From Macrothele yani (Eukaryota > Arthropoda > Arachnida > Araneae > Macrothelidae), in assembly GCA_039090855.1 (NCBI GenBank), contig CM077022.1, positions 74,424,971 through 74,488,970 of the forward strand: a DNA stretch of 64,000 nt, given 5' to 3'. Below, piece after piece: positions 43,833-54,867 of this stretch. Positions within the stretch are counted from its first letter, which is position 1, and every line of letters begins with the position of its first letter. Position numbers and translations under genes: made by a program. The notes under the pieces are model-generated. The model did no database searches, was not told where the DNA came from, and was given only the letters and a program-made list of their open reading frames with translations.

Positions 43833-45208
43833 CTATACCGTGCAAACTAATTGGGACAAGCTATTTTATTCTCCGAATTGTAATGTGATCGCCAGTTGAT
43901 GTCGGAAACCCACGTAAACCGGTTTTATCAGCTGTGAGGTGGTGTGACTGTTAGAACTTGATAGTAAGAATGTGGTTTGACCGGTTTTAAACAGAAAATA
44001 GACACTTCAGCTTCAGTTGTGAGCTTTCGTGTGTGACAGGTGGATGTTAGTTTTTGCGCTCTGTGAGTACGTGTTGCTTTCGTGTATTGAAAAATGGATA
44101 TTTCTCCAAGGAAGCGTGCAAAAATAATTGCTCTGAAGGATCACACTTTTATGACAGTGAGAGATATCGCTTCTGCAGTTGGTGTAAGCAAATCAAGTGA
44201 ATCAAGACTGCTTACGCGATACAATGCATCTGGATCATCGTCTCCAAAAAGGAGAGGTAAATGTGGAAGAAAACGAAAAACAACTCCACGAACCGATAAA
44301 TATCTAATCAGAAATAGTAAAATGAATCCAAAAAAAGCCAAGCACCGACCTTCAAAGAGATTTATGGGCTAGTGGTTGTGATGTTAGTGATTCAACTGTA
44401 CGCCGTAGGCTTCTGGAAGTTGGCCGGAAGGCAAGAAGACCAACGAAAAAACAATATTTGAATGCGAAAATGAAGATAAAACGTTTAGCATGGGCCAAAA
44501 CATATAAATCATGGACTGCTGACGACTGGAAAAAGGTAATTTTCAGTGATGAAACTCATTTATTTGAGCAGGGTTACCAAACAAATGTCGTTAGACGAAG
44601 CAACTGTGAACCCTTAAGACCTGAGCATGTCAAACAAACTGTAAAACACCCTCTGAAACAGATGTTTTGGGGGTTTTTCACATCAAATGACACTGGAAGC
44701 TTAGTTCCTGTTCAAGGTATGATGAATTCAGCCAAGTACGTAGAAATATTACAATGTAGGATTGTTCAATTCTTGCAAACTTTTGACGGGGCATTTCAAC
44801 ATGACTTGGCCCCATGTCACAGTTCGAAATTGGTCAAGAATTTCATGCTGGAAAATTAAATTCATTTGCTTGATTGGCCTGGAAATTCACCAGACTTAAA
44901 TCCCATAGAAAACTTGTGGAATATTTTGAAGAGACGTTTAGGTAAAATGGACTGTACAACCAAAGAACGCATGATAACGAATGCTACAAAAGTGTGGTTC
45001 CACGATTATGAAGTCAAAAATATGTGCACTCAATTAGTGGAGTCAATGCCGAAACGAATTCAAGAGGTTATGTCTGCTAAAGGAGGGCATACTTCATACT
45101 AATACAGGTATTTATCAGTGCATATCAAAGCATAGAATGATATAAAGGCATAGTTTTAGAAAAAATAGTGATTTTTTTACTTTGTCCCAATTAATTTGCA
45201 CAGTATAG
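43833..45208 (+). mobile_element. Tc1-like transposon (Tc1-5), recent
   Basis: Ends CTATACCGTGCAAACTAATT and, inverted, CTATACTGTGCAAATTAATT, both continuing GGGACAA; TA duplication at 43831-43832 and 45209-45210. It lies within hAT-A. Few lesions in the transposase and well-matched ends suggest recent activity. Confidence 0.93.
44094..45102 (+). pseudogene. Tc1-like DD34E transposase, two lesions only
   Basis: ATG 44094 gives MDISPRKRAKIIALKDHTFM with an HTH (VRDIASAVGVSKSS) and a basic GRKRKTTPR hook. A one-base shift in the A7 run near 44329-44335 moves the frame to STDLQRDLWASGCDVSDSTV. The catalytic blocks follow: VIFSDETHLF, FQHDLAPCHSSK and NSPDLNPIENLW, 34 residues apart between second Asp and Glu. 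A single TAA sits at 44857 (LEN*IHLLDW). The protein ends KGGHTSY, stop 45100. About 335 residues long if both lesions are ignored, the normal Tc1 size. The homopolymer shift might be a sequencing artefact; the stop looks genuine. Confidence 0.92.
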
Positions 45209-45661
45209 TATAATATCACTGATTTTAATTCATTGGCACTTCACACAAACTGAAACAACTCTCGCGAAACACGCGCTGGAAGCATGGAGGGACTGAGGTA
45301 GTCCGAAGTCTTCGTTTTTTTCAGCGAACCTTTGCGCCAAGCAATGGCCACTCACCTCCGTATCTCATTCATGTTGTCATGGAAACGCTAGCAGGAGATA
45401 GTATTGAAGCTCTTCGCATCAAAACAGCGGCCTCTCGAAGACCTACTTGCGTTACACCGTTGATCATCGCTCGCCAGACTGATTCTCATAATCGAAAGGA
45501 GCGAATCCGCTCGTGTTTTTTTCGCACCGAAGCCATCGACATATCTTAATACCGTTGATAATTGACTTTTATTTGTGTATATTTAATTGACTTTTATGTG
45601 TGCATTCTCTGGGCTTCGCAGCCAGCATAGCTAGCCTCGAATATACGCCACTGCTGTGGAT

Positions 45662-46227
45662 ATAATCATAAATGCCAAATACGACCTTTAGTAATATTTA
45701 CATTTTTAATCTCTTGGTCATTAAAAATGAAGTGAATAATATCCATCAAAGCTAAAGCACTACCATAATGGTCTACCACTTCTGTTTATATTCTTTTGCA
45801 TCATATAAACGCGATTTTCACCAAGAAAGCATCATATTTTTTTTCAAAGCTCATATCTCATTTCGATAGGATTTTCGTGATGAAAAATCATTGGTAGTAT
45901 TTCAAATTTCCACATTGCCTCTGTCACTTACAACTGACATTTTCTTATTATTGTTAGGCGTGCTGTAAGTTGGTTTCTGAATGACTATTAGAAAGACGTC
46001 AATCCGTTTTTAACGGAACTGCTGAAAACGATTAAATAAAAATAATACAGAGAGAATGAAAGAGAAAGTATCACGAAAAGCATTCAAAATTAGGCCGTTT
46101 TCTGAAAAACTAAAACTAAACCAAGTTCCATATATTACAAATATTGTGTTTTATAACTCATGCAGTTATTTATTTAGACAGAAGTCATGTGCATTGTCAA
46201 GTGGACTTGAGTTGGATGCTGATATTT
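45662..46227. other. Unassigned, weak minus-strand coding traces
   Basis: The minus strand at about 45700-45860 reads FEKKYDAFLVKIAFI and, after two stops, EVVDHYGSALALMDIIHFIF. These are protein-like but I cannot assign a family. Confidence 0.3.
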
Positions 46228-46480
46228 GTTTGTTTGCGTAGGGGGTTAACGACCATCGTGAGAGCATCTCTAAAGGGCTATAAGCATTCGCCATTTCCTA
46301 ATTCCAAGGAGGGGATTAGGGCGGCGCAATCAAACGAACTGTCGCCCATTCCTCTTCCGGGATTTTAAACGGTGTTTAGATCGGATAAATGGTCAGAGAC
46401 CATCCCACTATACCACTTGGTAACCGGAGGGGCAGTCGTTAAACCTCCAACCAAAAAAAAAAAAAAAAAAAAAAAAGATT
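46228..46480 (-). mobile_element. Diverged tRNA-derived SINE followed by an oppositely oriented SINE tail
   Basis: Minus-oriented degenerate copy (GGGGTTAACGACCATCGTG, GGGCTATAAGCATTCGCC, head ACTATACCACTTGG) runs to about 46431. It is directly joined to a plus-oriented tail fragment GGCAGTCGTTAAACCTCC with an A24 run to 46477. Two copies or a rearranged copy in inverted arrangement. Confidence 0.7.
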
Positions 46481-47034
46481 TTCCGGAAGAATGGTAGGAG
46501 TGCGCCTTTCACAGTGTCAGCTTACCGTTGTATTTCTTGTAGTCAGGGCCACCGTTAAGGGTATGCGGCGCGTGCGACCGCACAGGGCCTCGCGCTAGTG
46601 GATAAATAAGATAAGATAAAATAAAACAAAAGAGAGAAAGAAAGAAAAATATAACATTAAGTGCACAGACAAAAAAATCCGGCAGTTCAAAACATATGAA
46701 TTACCATCCCAGTTTTTCGCAAGTCCGCATACACAAACATCACAGTGATGTCATACATACGCTCCCCCTTCCTGATCCAAAGTGCAGCGCACTGTGATCG
46801 GTGCTTCTGTATCTCTGAGAGACGCTGAGACTGACGGGCGGGACCAGATGGTACCTTGATAAGTCCAGCACATGCCGCAGCGCCGACAGCAATATATTTT
46901 CTTCTCGCCGCTGGAAACTCTGTGATTGACGAGTGTGAGTGGACATCACGACGCGACATTCTTTGAGTTTTGCCGCCTATCTTAGGATCCACTTTTTGTG
47001 GATTTTCCCAAGCTGTTTTTCCAAAGCAAAAACA

Positions 47035-47136
<102 letters not shown>

Positions 47137-47346
47137 GTCAACTGGCTGCTGTGTTTGGCGATCTATTAACTTTCTTCGGTTACTTATTCGTGCTTGTTTT
47201 AGCGTTTTAACTTGGTTCACTTCTCTATTTCGAATGTAACTATAGAGTTTGCGTTAAGTAAGTTGAGTTGAAATATCTAGAGAACGGGATAAGTTCCGTG
47301 AATTCGAATCAGTTTATCAAAAGACAAAGAAAAGGTAAAGAAGAGA

Positions 47347-47875
47347 AATGTTTTTACGAAGTCAGGAAGATGCCTTCGATAAAATTTTACTACCTTCAGC
47401 TTCAGTTCCTGTGGCCAGCAGTTCATCGTTTGCTTCAAATTGCATCGAAGATAAAGAATCCAGTGATAATAATGTGGATGTGGTTCAAGTCAGAGCAAGT
47501 GATAAACAATGTTGCGAGTGTCTCTGACCAGCTTATACCAACCAATATCTGATGTGAAGGAATGTGATTCATCATTTCAAACAAGTGAAGAATTTGCTCT
47601 ACTGTTAGATCCAGGTGAGTGGCCTCCTGTTTTAAACAACACACAGTTTGATGTAATCTTGCAAAAGGGCCCGATTTGTGTGTTAAACTTTGATTACCCA
47701 AGTGATGACGAGAAGTGGCACGTTTCGCCAGAACACTATAAGCGTGTTTTAAACAACTGAGAAACAATACACAGGAGGTGGTTGATTTACTCAAAGAAAA
47801 AAGATAAAGTTTTCTGTTTTTGCTGTAAATTATTCGGAAACACAAATGGGGACATGTTTGATTTCATTTTTAAAA
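47347..47875 (+). pseudogene. hAT transposase N-terminal TTF zinc-finger remnant
   Basis: A Ser-rich leader (FLRSQEDAFDKILLPSASVP), a stop and a shift near 47520, then DPGEWPPVLNNTQFDVILQK, LNFDYPSDDEKWHVSPEHY, a TGA after KRVLNN, and [20 protein letters not shown]. The last block is the Cys-rich TTF-type finger at the N-terminus of ZMYM-like hAT transposases. The catalytic domain is absent. Confidence 0.8.
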
Positions 47876-48267
47876 TACTCAGCTATAGTAAAATTCATAC
47901 TGCATAGTGCATAGTATTACTAACATTTACCTTCTTTTTTTCTATTTTGCAAAGGAGGACGACGGTTGAGCTAAATAATAATAGCAGTTACGGAAAAATA
48001 AGAAAGTTAAAGAAAAATATAAAAAAATAGGAGAAAAAAGTTTAATATAAGAAAAAAGTTTAAGAAAAATATCAGTTCCTTCTATAACAAATAAATGAGT
48101 GAAAAGCTTATCATCACCTTATCAGAAAATAAAAATATTCTATTGCGTACGTGCGCAAATTACTGTTAGCCAGGTTGATTTAGCAAAAATTATTAGTTAG
48201 CCAGAGGGCCTCGCAGGGAGAGTTCGCACGGAACCTCGCGTAAGCTTGCCGCGACACTGCTTGTAGT

Positions 48268-49449
48268 TACCCAACCTGTATACCTGAAACAGCTCTCTGG
48301 TTGATTCATGCTTCCACAAGGCTCTCATATGTAAGATTTTTGAGATGAGAGTCCTTCCATTTTTCTGACTGAATCGCCTCTTCGGTGAATTCCTTTAAAC
48401 TATAGGTCCCACTGCAACCAGTATACGTGGATCTCCATGTGCGTGTGCAGGCGACCCTGGATGTTTCCAGTTTACTGTTGTCATTCTATGCTGTTTCAGT
48501 TAGGGAATGTACAGCAGCTCATTCTCCTGGTGACTAATATCAGAACGTTGGTGAAAGGCACGAGATCGGTTTTGCAGATAAAGTTACGACACTGACTTTC
48601 GGAAAATCACCTCTAAGGTAGGTCGCCGTGATTAAGTGTACATGCAACTCCATGGGAAGTTCTGCTTGTTTAAGTTAGATGCTTGCCGCACGTATACTTT
48701 CCCTCAACAGACGATATGCAAAACGCTGCCATATTCTGTTCATGATCTACACTTGCAGATGAAGCACTGTTTCTTGATCCATATGCTGATATGCCTCGCT
48801 GACATTCTTCCGTTTCATGTAACCGATCTCCCACGTGACCATTTGCAGCGGAATAGTAATCATTTTCACATCAGAGCCAGCACAGTGTTTGATGTGATTT
48901 GTATCGCTCTACTTCTCATCACTTACGGTGCCGCTGAATCCACGGTGCGCTACTGATGATTCAAATCGATCGTATTGCAAACGTCGTGATCTGAAAATAT
49001 TTGCAGCTTGTGTTTCCAGGTACAAGAAAAGTGGCAACTGTGTCATTATCCTTTTCTGCCGCTGAGTAGCAAATAGTCGCAGGAGTCTAAATTAAGAAAC
49101 TGTACGGCGTAAAGCTAATACTGAATCTTAAAAATATTTTCATTTTAAGCAAATGAGGCAAATTTTAGGTTCTTTATAGAATTTTTCGAGTTCAACTTTT
49201 TTGGCCAATTTTATTGTGATAGTTTTGCTTTCCAAGATATTAGGCTTGAATCGTGATTGCCTGTGGACTAAACTTGTTTCAACAATCAATGCAGATTCAA
49301 CACAGCTTTAGAACATTGTGAGCCTGGTATATCAGCATATGCAGCGCAGCTCTAGTATCTTTTCTGAAGATAAAATACTCAACTTCATGATTTCCGTGAG
49401 TAGCATGGCAGAAAGTTCACATAGATGCGTGATGCAGCAAATGCAAATG
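48268..49449. other. Unassigned region
   Basis: No recognisable gene or repeat. A plus-strand open frame of 106 codons at 48636-48956 has no motif. Confidence 0.4.
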
Positions 49450-49718
49450 CAGGCGAACCCGCTTTATAGAATATCGGATAGTGGAATATCCCGCTTAAAA
49501 GAATAAAATTCCTGTATCCCAAGCCGCAACCTTTGTATATAATGATAAAACGCTCCGGTTAATAGAATAAGAATATTGGAATAATCCCGGTTATTGGAAT
49601 AAATATTTCAAAGCAGTTTCTTTATTCAAGGAATATTTCTTAGAATTTGTGTTGTGATTGTTCACAGACAAAAACACACGTACAAAGTGTGGTTATCTAA
49701 GAACGGGCCCCTCCCAAT

Positions 49719-51162
49719 CAGCGGCGGATTTACCACTAGGCCGCGGCCTAGGACCCACAGGCTCTAGAGGGCCGTAAGTGTAGAATCCAGAAAAACGGAG
49801 AGAATAGTGTTCAGAAAGACTTAGAAAAGGGAGGTATCGCTATTTTAATTTACTTGAATAAAATAAAGTAGTGGTAATTTTTTATTTTATCCTGAATGAT
49901 AACTAAATAAATAAGAACGTAATAATAGCTCTATTGTGAGCAAGCCCGTGTTCGTACGAGTGTTAGAGGCAAGATCAAAAGTATACTTTTGCCAAAATGA
50001 AATATTTGTTGTTGTTTTTTTTGTATAACTTGTCCACGATAGAAAATGACGAAATCCGAATGAAAGCTTCTGTTTTGGCCGAAAAATACAAAACAGACAT
50101 AGGTCAAGACTTCGGAGAAGAGTGCGTGCACTTTCAAGATTTTGTCAAGGAGTTAGATTTTGGTGAGAAAAACCACGATCAATCTTCAGCATTCTTAAGG
50201 CTTATCCGCGACAAACAGCTAATAACACTATTTCTGAACTTGGATACAGCTTTAAGAATTATTTTGTGCTTGATGACGACAAATGCAACAAAAGAAAGAT
50301 CCTTTAGCATTTTGAAAAGAATAAAAAACTATTTAAGAAATCCAAACACAGACTCGAAGTTATCTAGTTTTGCAAGTTTTGTTGCCAAAGCAGAATTGTT
50401 CAAAAATTTAGATTTTGATGATCTACTTAAAGACTTTTCTTCTATTAAAGCCCGTAAAGTTAATGTGGGATCATTGTTAAATCTATACCCAGCTCTGAGC
50501 TGGTGCAGTTCATTTATTGTTTAATTATTGTACTAACTCACTCATAACTTCTTTTGTCTATTAGGTTTAGTTGTATTTGTAAATGTTAGAAATAAGCGTT
50601 TCATTTTATAAAGTATAGCAAGAGCGGAGTGCTCATGCTTGTAGTACTATACTTACTTAAGCTTATGATTCCATTTTTCTTATGTACAAATAAATCAAAC
50701 TTTTAAAAAAATGTGTCAGTTTATATCATTTCCCAAAACACCTTACAATTAATTTTTATATACTTTATTAATTTTTGTTGTTGTAATGCAATTTTAAAGA
50801 ATCAAAACAAGAAATACTATTGTTTACTTTCGTGTTATAAGAATGCATCGTGTGTCGGTTTCAAATGTTGGTCTAAGGTTTTAAAATGTAAAGTGTTGTT
50901 CCTGGATAAGCATGAACCTCTTTGTCTATGTTTATAAATATTTTTTATAACCTTTAATTTAATAACAAGTTAGATCAAAATAATTTATATTTAAATAATA
51001 CTTATTTAACAATAAAATTATACTACCAATGATTATATTCTTAACTTAAAAATGAGTTTATTAGAAAATCTTATAGGAGCAAATTCAAATATGGGTGTGG
51101 CCGGGTTGGATGCCGCATAGAAATTTTGGCCTAGGGTCTCAAAAGCCTTAAATCCGTCACTG
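49719..51162 (+). mobile_element. hAT transposon C inside the Tigger-like element
   Basis: Inverted ends CAGCGGCGGATTTA and CAGTGACGGATTTA; perfect 8-bp duplication CTCCCAAT (49711-49718, 51163-51170). 1444 bp long with only the transposase C-terminus. The GGCCTAGG subterminal block is near both ends. Confidence 0.96.
50030..50524 (+). pseudogene. hAT transposase C-terminal dimerisation domain (hAT-C)
   Basis: A 165-codon stretch with no stop, ending in TAA at 50522. The middle reads LFLNLDTALRIILCLMTTNA then TKERSFSILKRIKNYLRNP, the hAT dimerisation motif, followed by KLSSFASFVAKAELFKNLDF. No catalytic DDE part precedes it; the element is an internal deletion. Intact reading frame over 495 bp indicates a fairly recent deletion derivative. 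It differs from the hAT-A domain, so hAT-A and hAT-C are different families. Confidence 0.85.
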
Positions 51163-51331
51163 CTCCCAATTTTAAACAATGGTTAGGTTAAAATGGTCAT
51201 ATCTCCCCTGACTTGGCGTCGACCTTATCTCACCCTACTGAAAAGCAGTGGGGAAAAAAGATCGTTGCCTGTGTTGATTTTAATGATATGCCGCTGAGGC
51301 TGATGACATTATTAAGCAAATATCAATACTT

Positions 51332-51625
51332 AATGCGGTTCACATGATGAATAAATCATTGAATGCAATTTCAATAGAAAGCATAAAAAATTGTTTTCTT
51401 AAGTGTAAATTTTTAGTATATGCTACTCTTGGAAAAGTGAATTTACCTCTCCTTGATCCCGCACCTGAAGTAATGATGGAAGATGACTTTTCTAATTTCG
51501 TAAACTTTGATAATGACTTAGAGGTGTTTGGAGAGATAACTGATAGTGAAATCCTGCAAAATGAGATTATAGAAGATGATGAACATCCTCATGTGGATAT
51601 TGAGGTACCTTCTCATCTGAAGTGA
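51332..51625 (+). pseudogene. pogo/Tigger transposase C-terminal fragment
   Basis: About 95 codons: NKSLNAISIESIKNCFLKC matches the segment W-x-x-V-T-x-x-T-I-x-N-C-F-x-K-A at the end of the DDE_1 domain of Tigger/pogo transposases. An acidic tail follows (DDFSNFVNFDNDLEVFGE, IIEDDEHPHVDIE) with a stop at 51623. The catalytic residues have been deleted. Confidence 0.7.
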
Positions 51626-52061
51626 ATAATGCATGCAGTGTTTTAAGACGCGTTTTGGAAAATTAAGCAACCAATTTATTAAATTCCGAAATAAAGTAAT
51701 GTAAAATAACTGATTATTTTGCCAAGCCACGAATGTTACACCTACAGTACTGTACATATGTACTTTACTGTTTTTTTATCAAATTTTACGCTATTATATG
51801 TACAGTACTGTAATGTATAAAATTTTAAGTCGCTATAAAGCAACATTTAACTTAGTTTTTATCCGTTCTTTAAACATTTTTTCCTCACTACGTATTTACG
51901 CAGTTATACGTACTGTACTTGAGTTCGTATGTAAATGCCTACGTATGTGAATTTATTTGGAGAGATCCCGGATAATGGAATATCCCGCATATTGGAATAT
52001 TTTCTTATGACAAATAGGCTATTCCATTAAGCGGGTTCGACTTTATTTTATATGCATTTTT

Positions 52062-52243
52062 TATTGAGGGTTTAACGACTCCTGTGAGCAAATCAATGGG
52101 CTATAAGCAGTCGCCCCTCCCTAATATAGGGTCACTGATTCCAGGGAAAAAGAAAGCCCGTGCCGTAATACAAACACAACATCCATGCCTCAACCGGATT
52201 CGAACCCGGACCCAACTCGGACGAATGATCAGAAGCCAACTAT
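52062..52243 (-). mobile_element. tRNA-derived SINE
   Basis: Minus-oriented: GAGGGTTTAACGACTCCTG, GGGCTATAAGCAGTCGCC, CATCCATGCCTCAACCGG, B box GGTTCGAATCC, ending in the head at GACGAATGATCAGAAGCC. The A-box part of the head is missing. It sits 20 bp right of the Tigger-like end. Confidence 0.85.
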
Positions 52244-52867
52244 ATGCAATTTGTGAATACTGTTAAGATGAATGCTGAAATAGAGCAGCTGTGACGTGCC
52301 TGCCCCGCAGGATGCGCATGAGATAAAGGCAGATAGCAGTGAGAGCACATGTCAGGGTAGAATAGTGCAGTGTTCCGCAACCTTTTTCTACTCGCAGCAC
52401 ACCATAAATTATCCATGACTCAGCACGGCACACCAAAATGTCAATCCCCTCAAAAACGTATGATATGACACTATTAATATGAATACGTAATGTGATCAAC
52501 CTATTAATATTAGGACAGAACACTCCGTACCAGGAACTTGTCCACCTTGAAAAACTAAAATAGTTTAATAGTAATAGACAATAGCAAGACTGACTAGCAA
52601 TCACAATTTTCGGACTACTTCAGAGCACAGCTGTGATAGAACTGAAATAATTGTAAGACGCGGGACTTATACTCTTCAAAGGGAAAAAGGGACATATATA
52701 CAGACTTATTTAAAATAAAGTCTAACAATGGGTGGGTGCATCGGTTCAGGAAAAAAATAATAAATTTGAAGAAACACTAATAAACAGGGACAAATACCAA
52801 AACAACGTACTAAAATAATAAAAGACAGGGAAAGTTTTGCTAATCCCAGCACTTTTAGGGAAAAGCG

Positions 52868-53014
52868 TACACAGAACATGCAGCAAGTGTAACAAAGAAG
52901 CCGCATAGCGCAACGGTAGAGGCGAGAAAGTACACAGAACATGCAGCAAGTGTAACAAAGAAGCCGCATAGCGCAACGGTAGAGGCGAGAAAGTACACAG
53001 AACATGCAGCAAGT
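52868..53014. repeat. 63-bp minisatellite, left block (about 2.5 copies)
   Basis: The unit contains AAGCCGCATAGCGCAACGG, TAGAGGCGAGAAAGTACACA and GAACATGCAGCAAGTGTAAC. CCGCATAG occurs at 52901 and 52964. The part ATAGCGCAACGGTAGAGG resembles a tRNA D arm/A box. The period of 63 keeps minus-strand frames open (21-residue peptide repeat), which is coincidental. Confidence 0.92.
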
Positions 53015-53085
53015 GTAACAAAGAACATCAAACAAAGATCTTCGCTCTTTCTACGTTTATGAGTGAGTCACGGAAAAAATCTCAT

Positions 53086-53159
53086 TGGCCGCCACCGGGA
53101 GTCGAACCCAGGGTCTTCCAGTTATGCGCCGGATATGCTTCCGCTACACCGCAGCAGCC
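53086..53159 (-). other. tRNA-Met-like module (minus copy)
   Basis: 74 nt with a complete acceptor stem GGCTGCT/GGCGGCC region, D stem and an anticodon stem TCCGG/CTGGA with loop CGCATAA. The loop matches elongator tRNA-Met (CTCATAA) except U33 is G. It is a SINE head and not a tRNA gene. Confidence 0.7.
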
Positions 53160-53633
53160 TCGAATTCCTCCAGACTCACACAAGCTAACTGCCAAGCCAA
53201 TTTGGCAGGTTGCTTCTTGGAGCCCCGCACAATGCTGGGGTTTTACCAAAGATGGTAAGCAGCAACTGAAGAAATAATTAGAAGGCGAATGAATAATTAA
53301 TACAGACATTTAACGTGGACCAGGAACATCAAACAAAGATCTTCGCTCTTTCCACGTTTATAAGTGAGTCACGGAAAAATTCTCATTGGCCGCCACCGGG
53401 AGTCGAACCCAGGGTCTTCCAGTTACGCGCCGCACAATGCTGGGGATTCACCATCTTTGTTTGATGTTCCTGGTCCACGTTAAATGTCTGTATTAATTAT
53501 TCATTCGCCTTCTAATTATTTCTTCAGTTGCTGCTTACCATCTTTGGTGAATCCCCAGCATTGTGCGGGGCTCCAAGAAGCAACCTGCCAAATTGGCTTG
53601 GCAGTTAGCTTGTGTGAGTCTGGAGGAATTCGA

Positions 53634-53707
53634 GGCTGCTGTGGTGTAGCGGAAGCATATCCGGCGCGTAACTGGAAGACCCTGGGTTCGACTCCAGGTG
53701 GCGGCCA
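53634..53707 (+). other. tRNA-Met-like module (plus copy)
   Basis: 74 nt: acceptor GGCTGCT pairs with GGCGGCC over 7 bp; anticodon arm TCCGG-CGCGTAA-CTGGA; T arm CCTGG-GTTCGACT-CCAGG with an 8-nt loop. The anticodon position reads CGT here versus CAT in the minus copy. B box GGTTCGACTCC is intact. Confidence 0.7.
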
Positions 53708-53799
53708 ATGAGAATTTTTCCGTGACTCACTTATAAACGTGAAAAGAGCGAAGATCTTTGTTTGATGTTCCTGGTCCACGTTAAATGTCTGTATTAATT

Positions 53800-54175
53800 G
53801 TAACAAAGAAACCGCATAGGTGGTGGCGGTAGAGGCGAGAAAGTACACAGAACATGCAGCAAGTGTAACAAAGAAGCCGCATAGCGTGGTGGCGGTAGAG
53901 GTGAGAAAGTACACAGAACATGCAGCAAGTGTAACAAAGAAGCCGCATAGCGTGGTGGTGGTTGAGGCGAGAAACTACACAGAACATGCGGCAAATGTAA
54001 CAAAGAAGCCGCATAGCGCGGCGGTAGAGGCGAGAAAGTACACAGAACATGCGGCAAGTGTAACGAAGAAGCCGCATAGCGCAGCGGTAGAGGCAAGAAA
54101 GTACACAGAACATATCGGCAAGTGTAACAAAGAAGCCAAATAGCGCAGCGGTAGAGGCGAGAAATACAAGTATAT
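53800..54175. repeat. 63-66-bp minisatellite, right block (about 6 copies)
   Basis: CCGCATAG (or CCAAATAG) at 53812, 53877, 53943, 54009, 54072 and 54136. The first three units have an inserted GGTGG or GTGGTGG making a 65-66-bp period; the later ones are 63-64 bp. Same unit as the left block. Confidence 0.92.
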
Positions 54176-54571
54176 CAATAAGCAAAACTACAATAAAACA
54201 ACAACTGCGAGTAAATAATTTGCATTTAATTTCTTAGAATACATAACAATTCGCGGCATGTAATAAAGAAAAAACAAGCATCATCTTATTTAATCAATGC
54301 AGCGGCAGAGAATGAAATACAAGCACATGGAACACAGTAACTGGGATAAAATTAAAAAATAAAACTCTACAATTAATTTCTTACAATAGGATGATAATAG
54401 CTAAAAGTTCGCGTCACACCTTTCACCTTGTGGGGGCACACTGATGTGCCACGGCACACCGGTTGCGTAACCCTAGTCTAGTGGATAGCACTCTGAGCTC
54501 CAGAGCCGATAGTTGTTGGTTCGGATCCCGCCCCTGGCATAAAATTGATGGAGAAATTTGCTTCGTCATAT

Positions 54572-54583
54572 TGGCGCCCGAAC
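54572..54583 (+). other. Primer-binding site of TRIM lineage 2
   Basis: TGGCGCCCGAAC, 1 nt after the 5' LTR end (54570), identical in sequence and spacing to both lineage-1 elements. Confidence 0.85.
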
Positions 54584-54867
54584 TTCAAGGATGACCTAAC
54601 TGATAGGTTTCTCGCAATGGTGTGATATTCTTTCCACACCACGAGACAGGAAAATTGAGAATCCCTTCTTCCGTGCTTCGAAAAAAAAAAGTCAGTGTGA
54701 TGTTACGTTCCACACACCATATTGTCTGGGATTTCTCAATTGCACGTTCTTCATCAGATGACTGCTTACACGACGCATGGTCCCGGCTCTCTTTCGGGGT
54801 GGGGGGATGTGACGTGCCTGCCTCGCAGGACGCACATGAGATAAAGACAGATAGCAGTGAGATCACG

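Larger units (their letters stand above)
43008..45653 (-). mobile_element. hAT transposon A, hosting a Tc1 element
   Basis: Terminal inverted repeats CAGTGGCGTAT are identical at both ends, and a perfect 8-bp duplication CTGTGGAT (43000-43007, 45654-45661) flanks the element: the diagnostic hAT signature. Without the nested Tc1 (43833-45208) it is about 1.27 kb and keeps only the transposase C-terminus on the minus strand, so it is non-autonomous. Confidence 0.95.
49450..52042 (+). mobile_element. pogo/Tigger-like transposon, internally deleted, hosting hAT-C
   Basis: Ends CAGGCGAACCCGCTTTATAG (left) and, inverted from the right, GTCGAACCCGCTTAATGGAA. Subterminal AT-rich repeats of the type GGAATATCCCGC/ATTGGAATA occur at both ends. 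The inner coding is a short pogo/Tigger C-terminal piece. A hAT element (49719-51162) is inserted near the left end. The TA duplication is only clear on the right side. Confidence 0.75.
53026..53799. mobile_element. Cluster of tRNA-Met-like SINE units in inverted orientation
   Basis: A 300-bp unit starting TGTTCCTGGTCCACGTTAAA and ending GAAGATCTTTGTTTGA is present as: a minus copy (53035-53335), a second minus copy with internal deletion (53336-53459), a plus copy (53466-53765) and the first ~34 bp of another plus copy. The cluster splits the minisatellite; GTAACAAAGAA lies on both sides (53015-53025, 53800-53810), an 11-bp duplication. The centre is thus a large inverted repeat. Confidence 0.85.
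52368..54475. mobile_element. hAT-type non-autonomous element D carrying a minisatellite
   Basis: Ends CAGTGTTCCGCAACC and, inverted, TAGGGTTACGCAACC; the flanks GAATAGTG (52360-52367) and GTCTAGTG (54476-54483) are an 8-bp duplication with two changes. Subterminal CACGGCACACC-type sequence next to GGTTGCG is typical for hAT ends. There is no transposase. Its inside is dominated by a 63-66-bp minisatellite and a cluster of tRNA-headed repeats. Confidence 0.85.

Noticed and set aside
53086..53707. Functional tRNA-Met genes
   Set aside because: U33 is replaced by G, the T loop has 8 nt, and the units are embedded in a repeated 300-bp SINE.
53780..54185. Cys-rich repeated peptides on the minus strand
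   Set aside because: They are translations of the 63-66-bp minisatellite; the period keeps the frame open by arithmetic.
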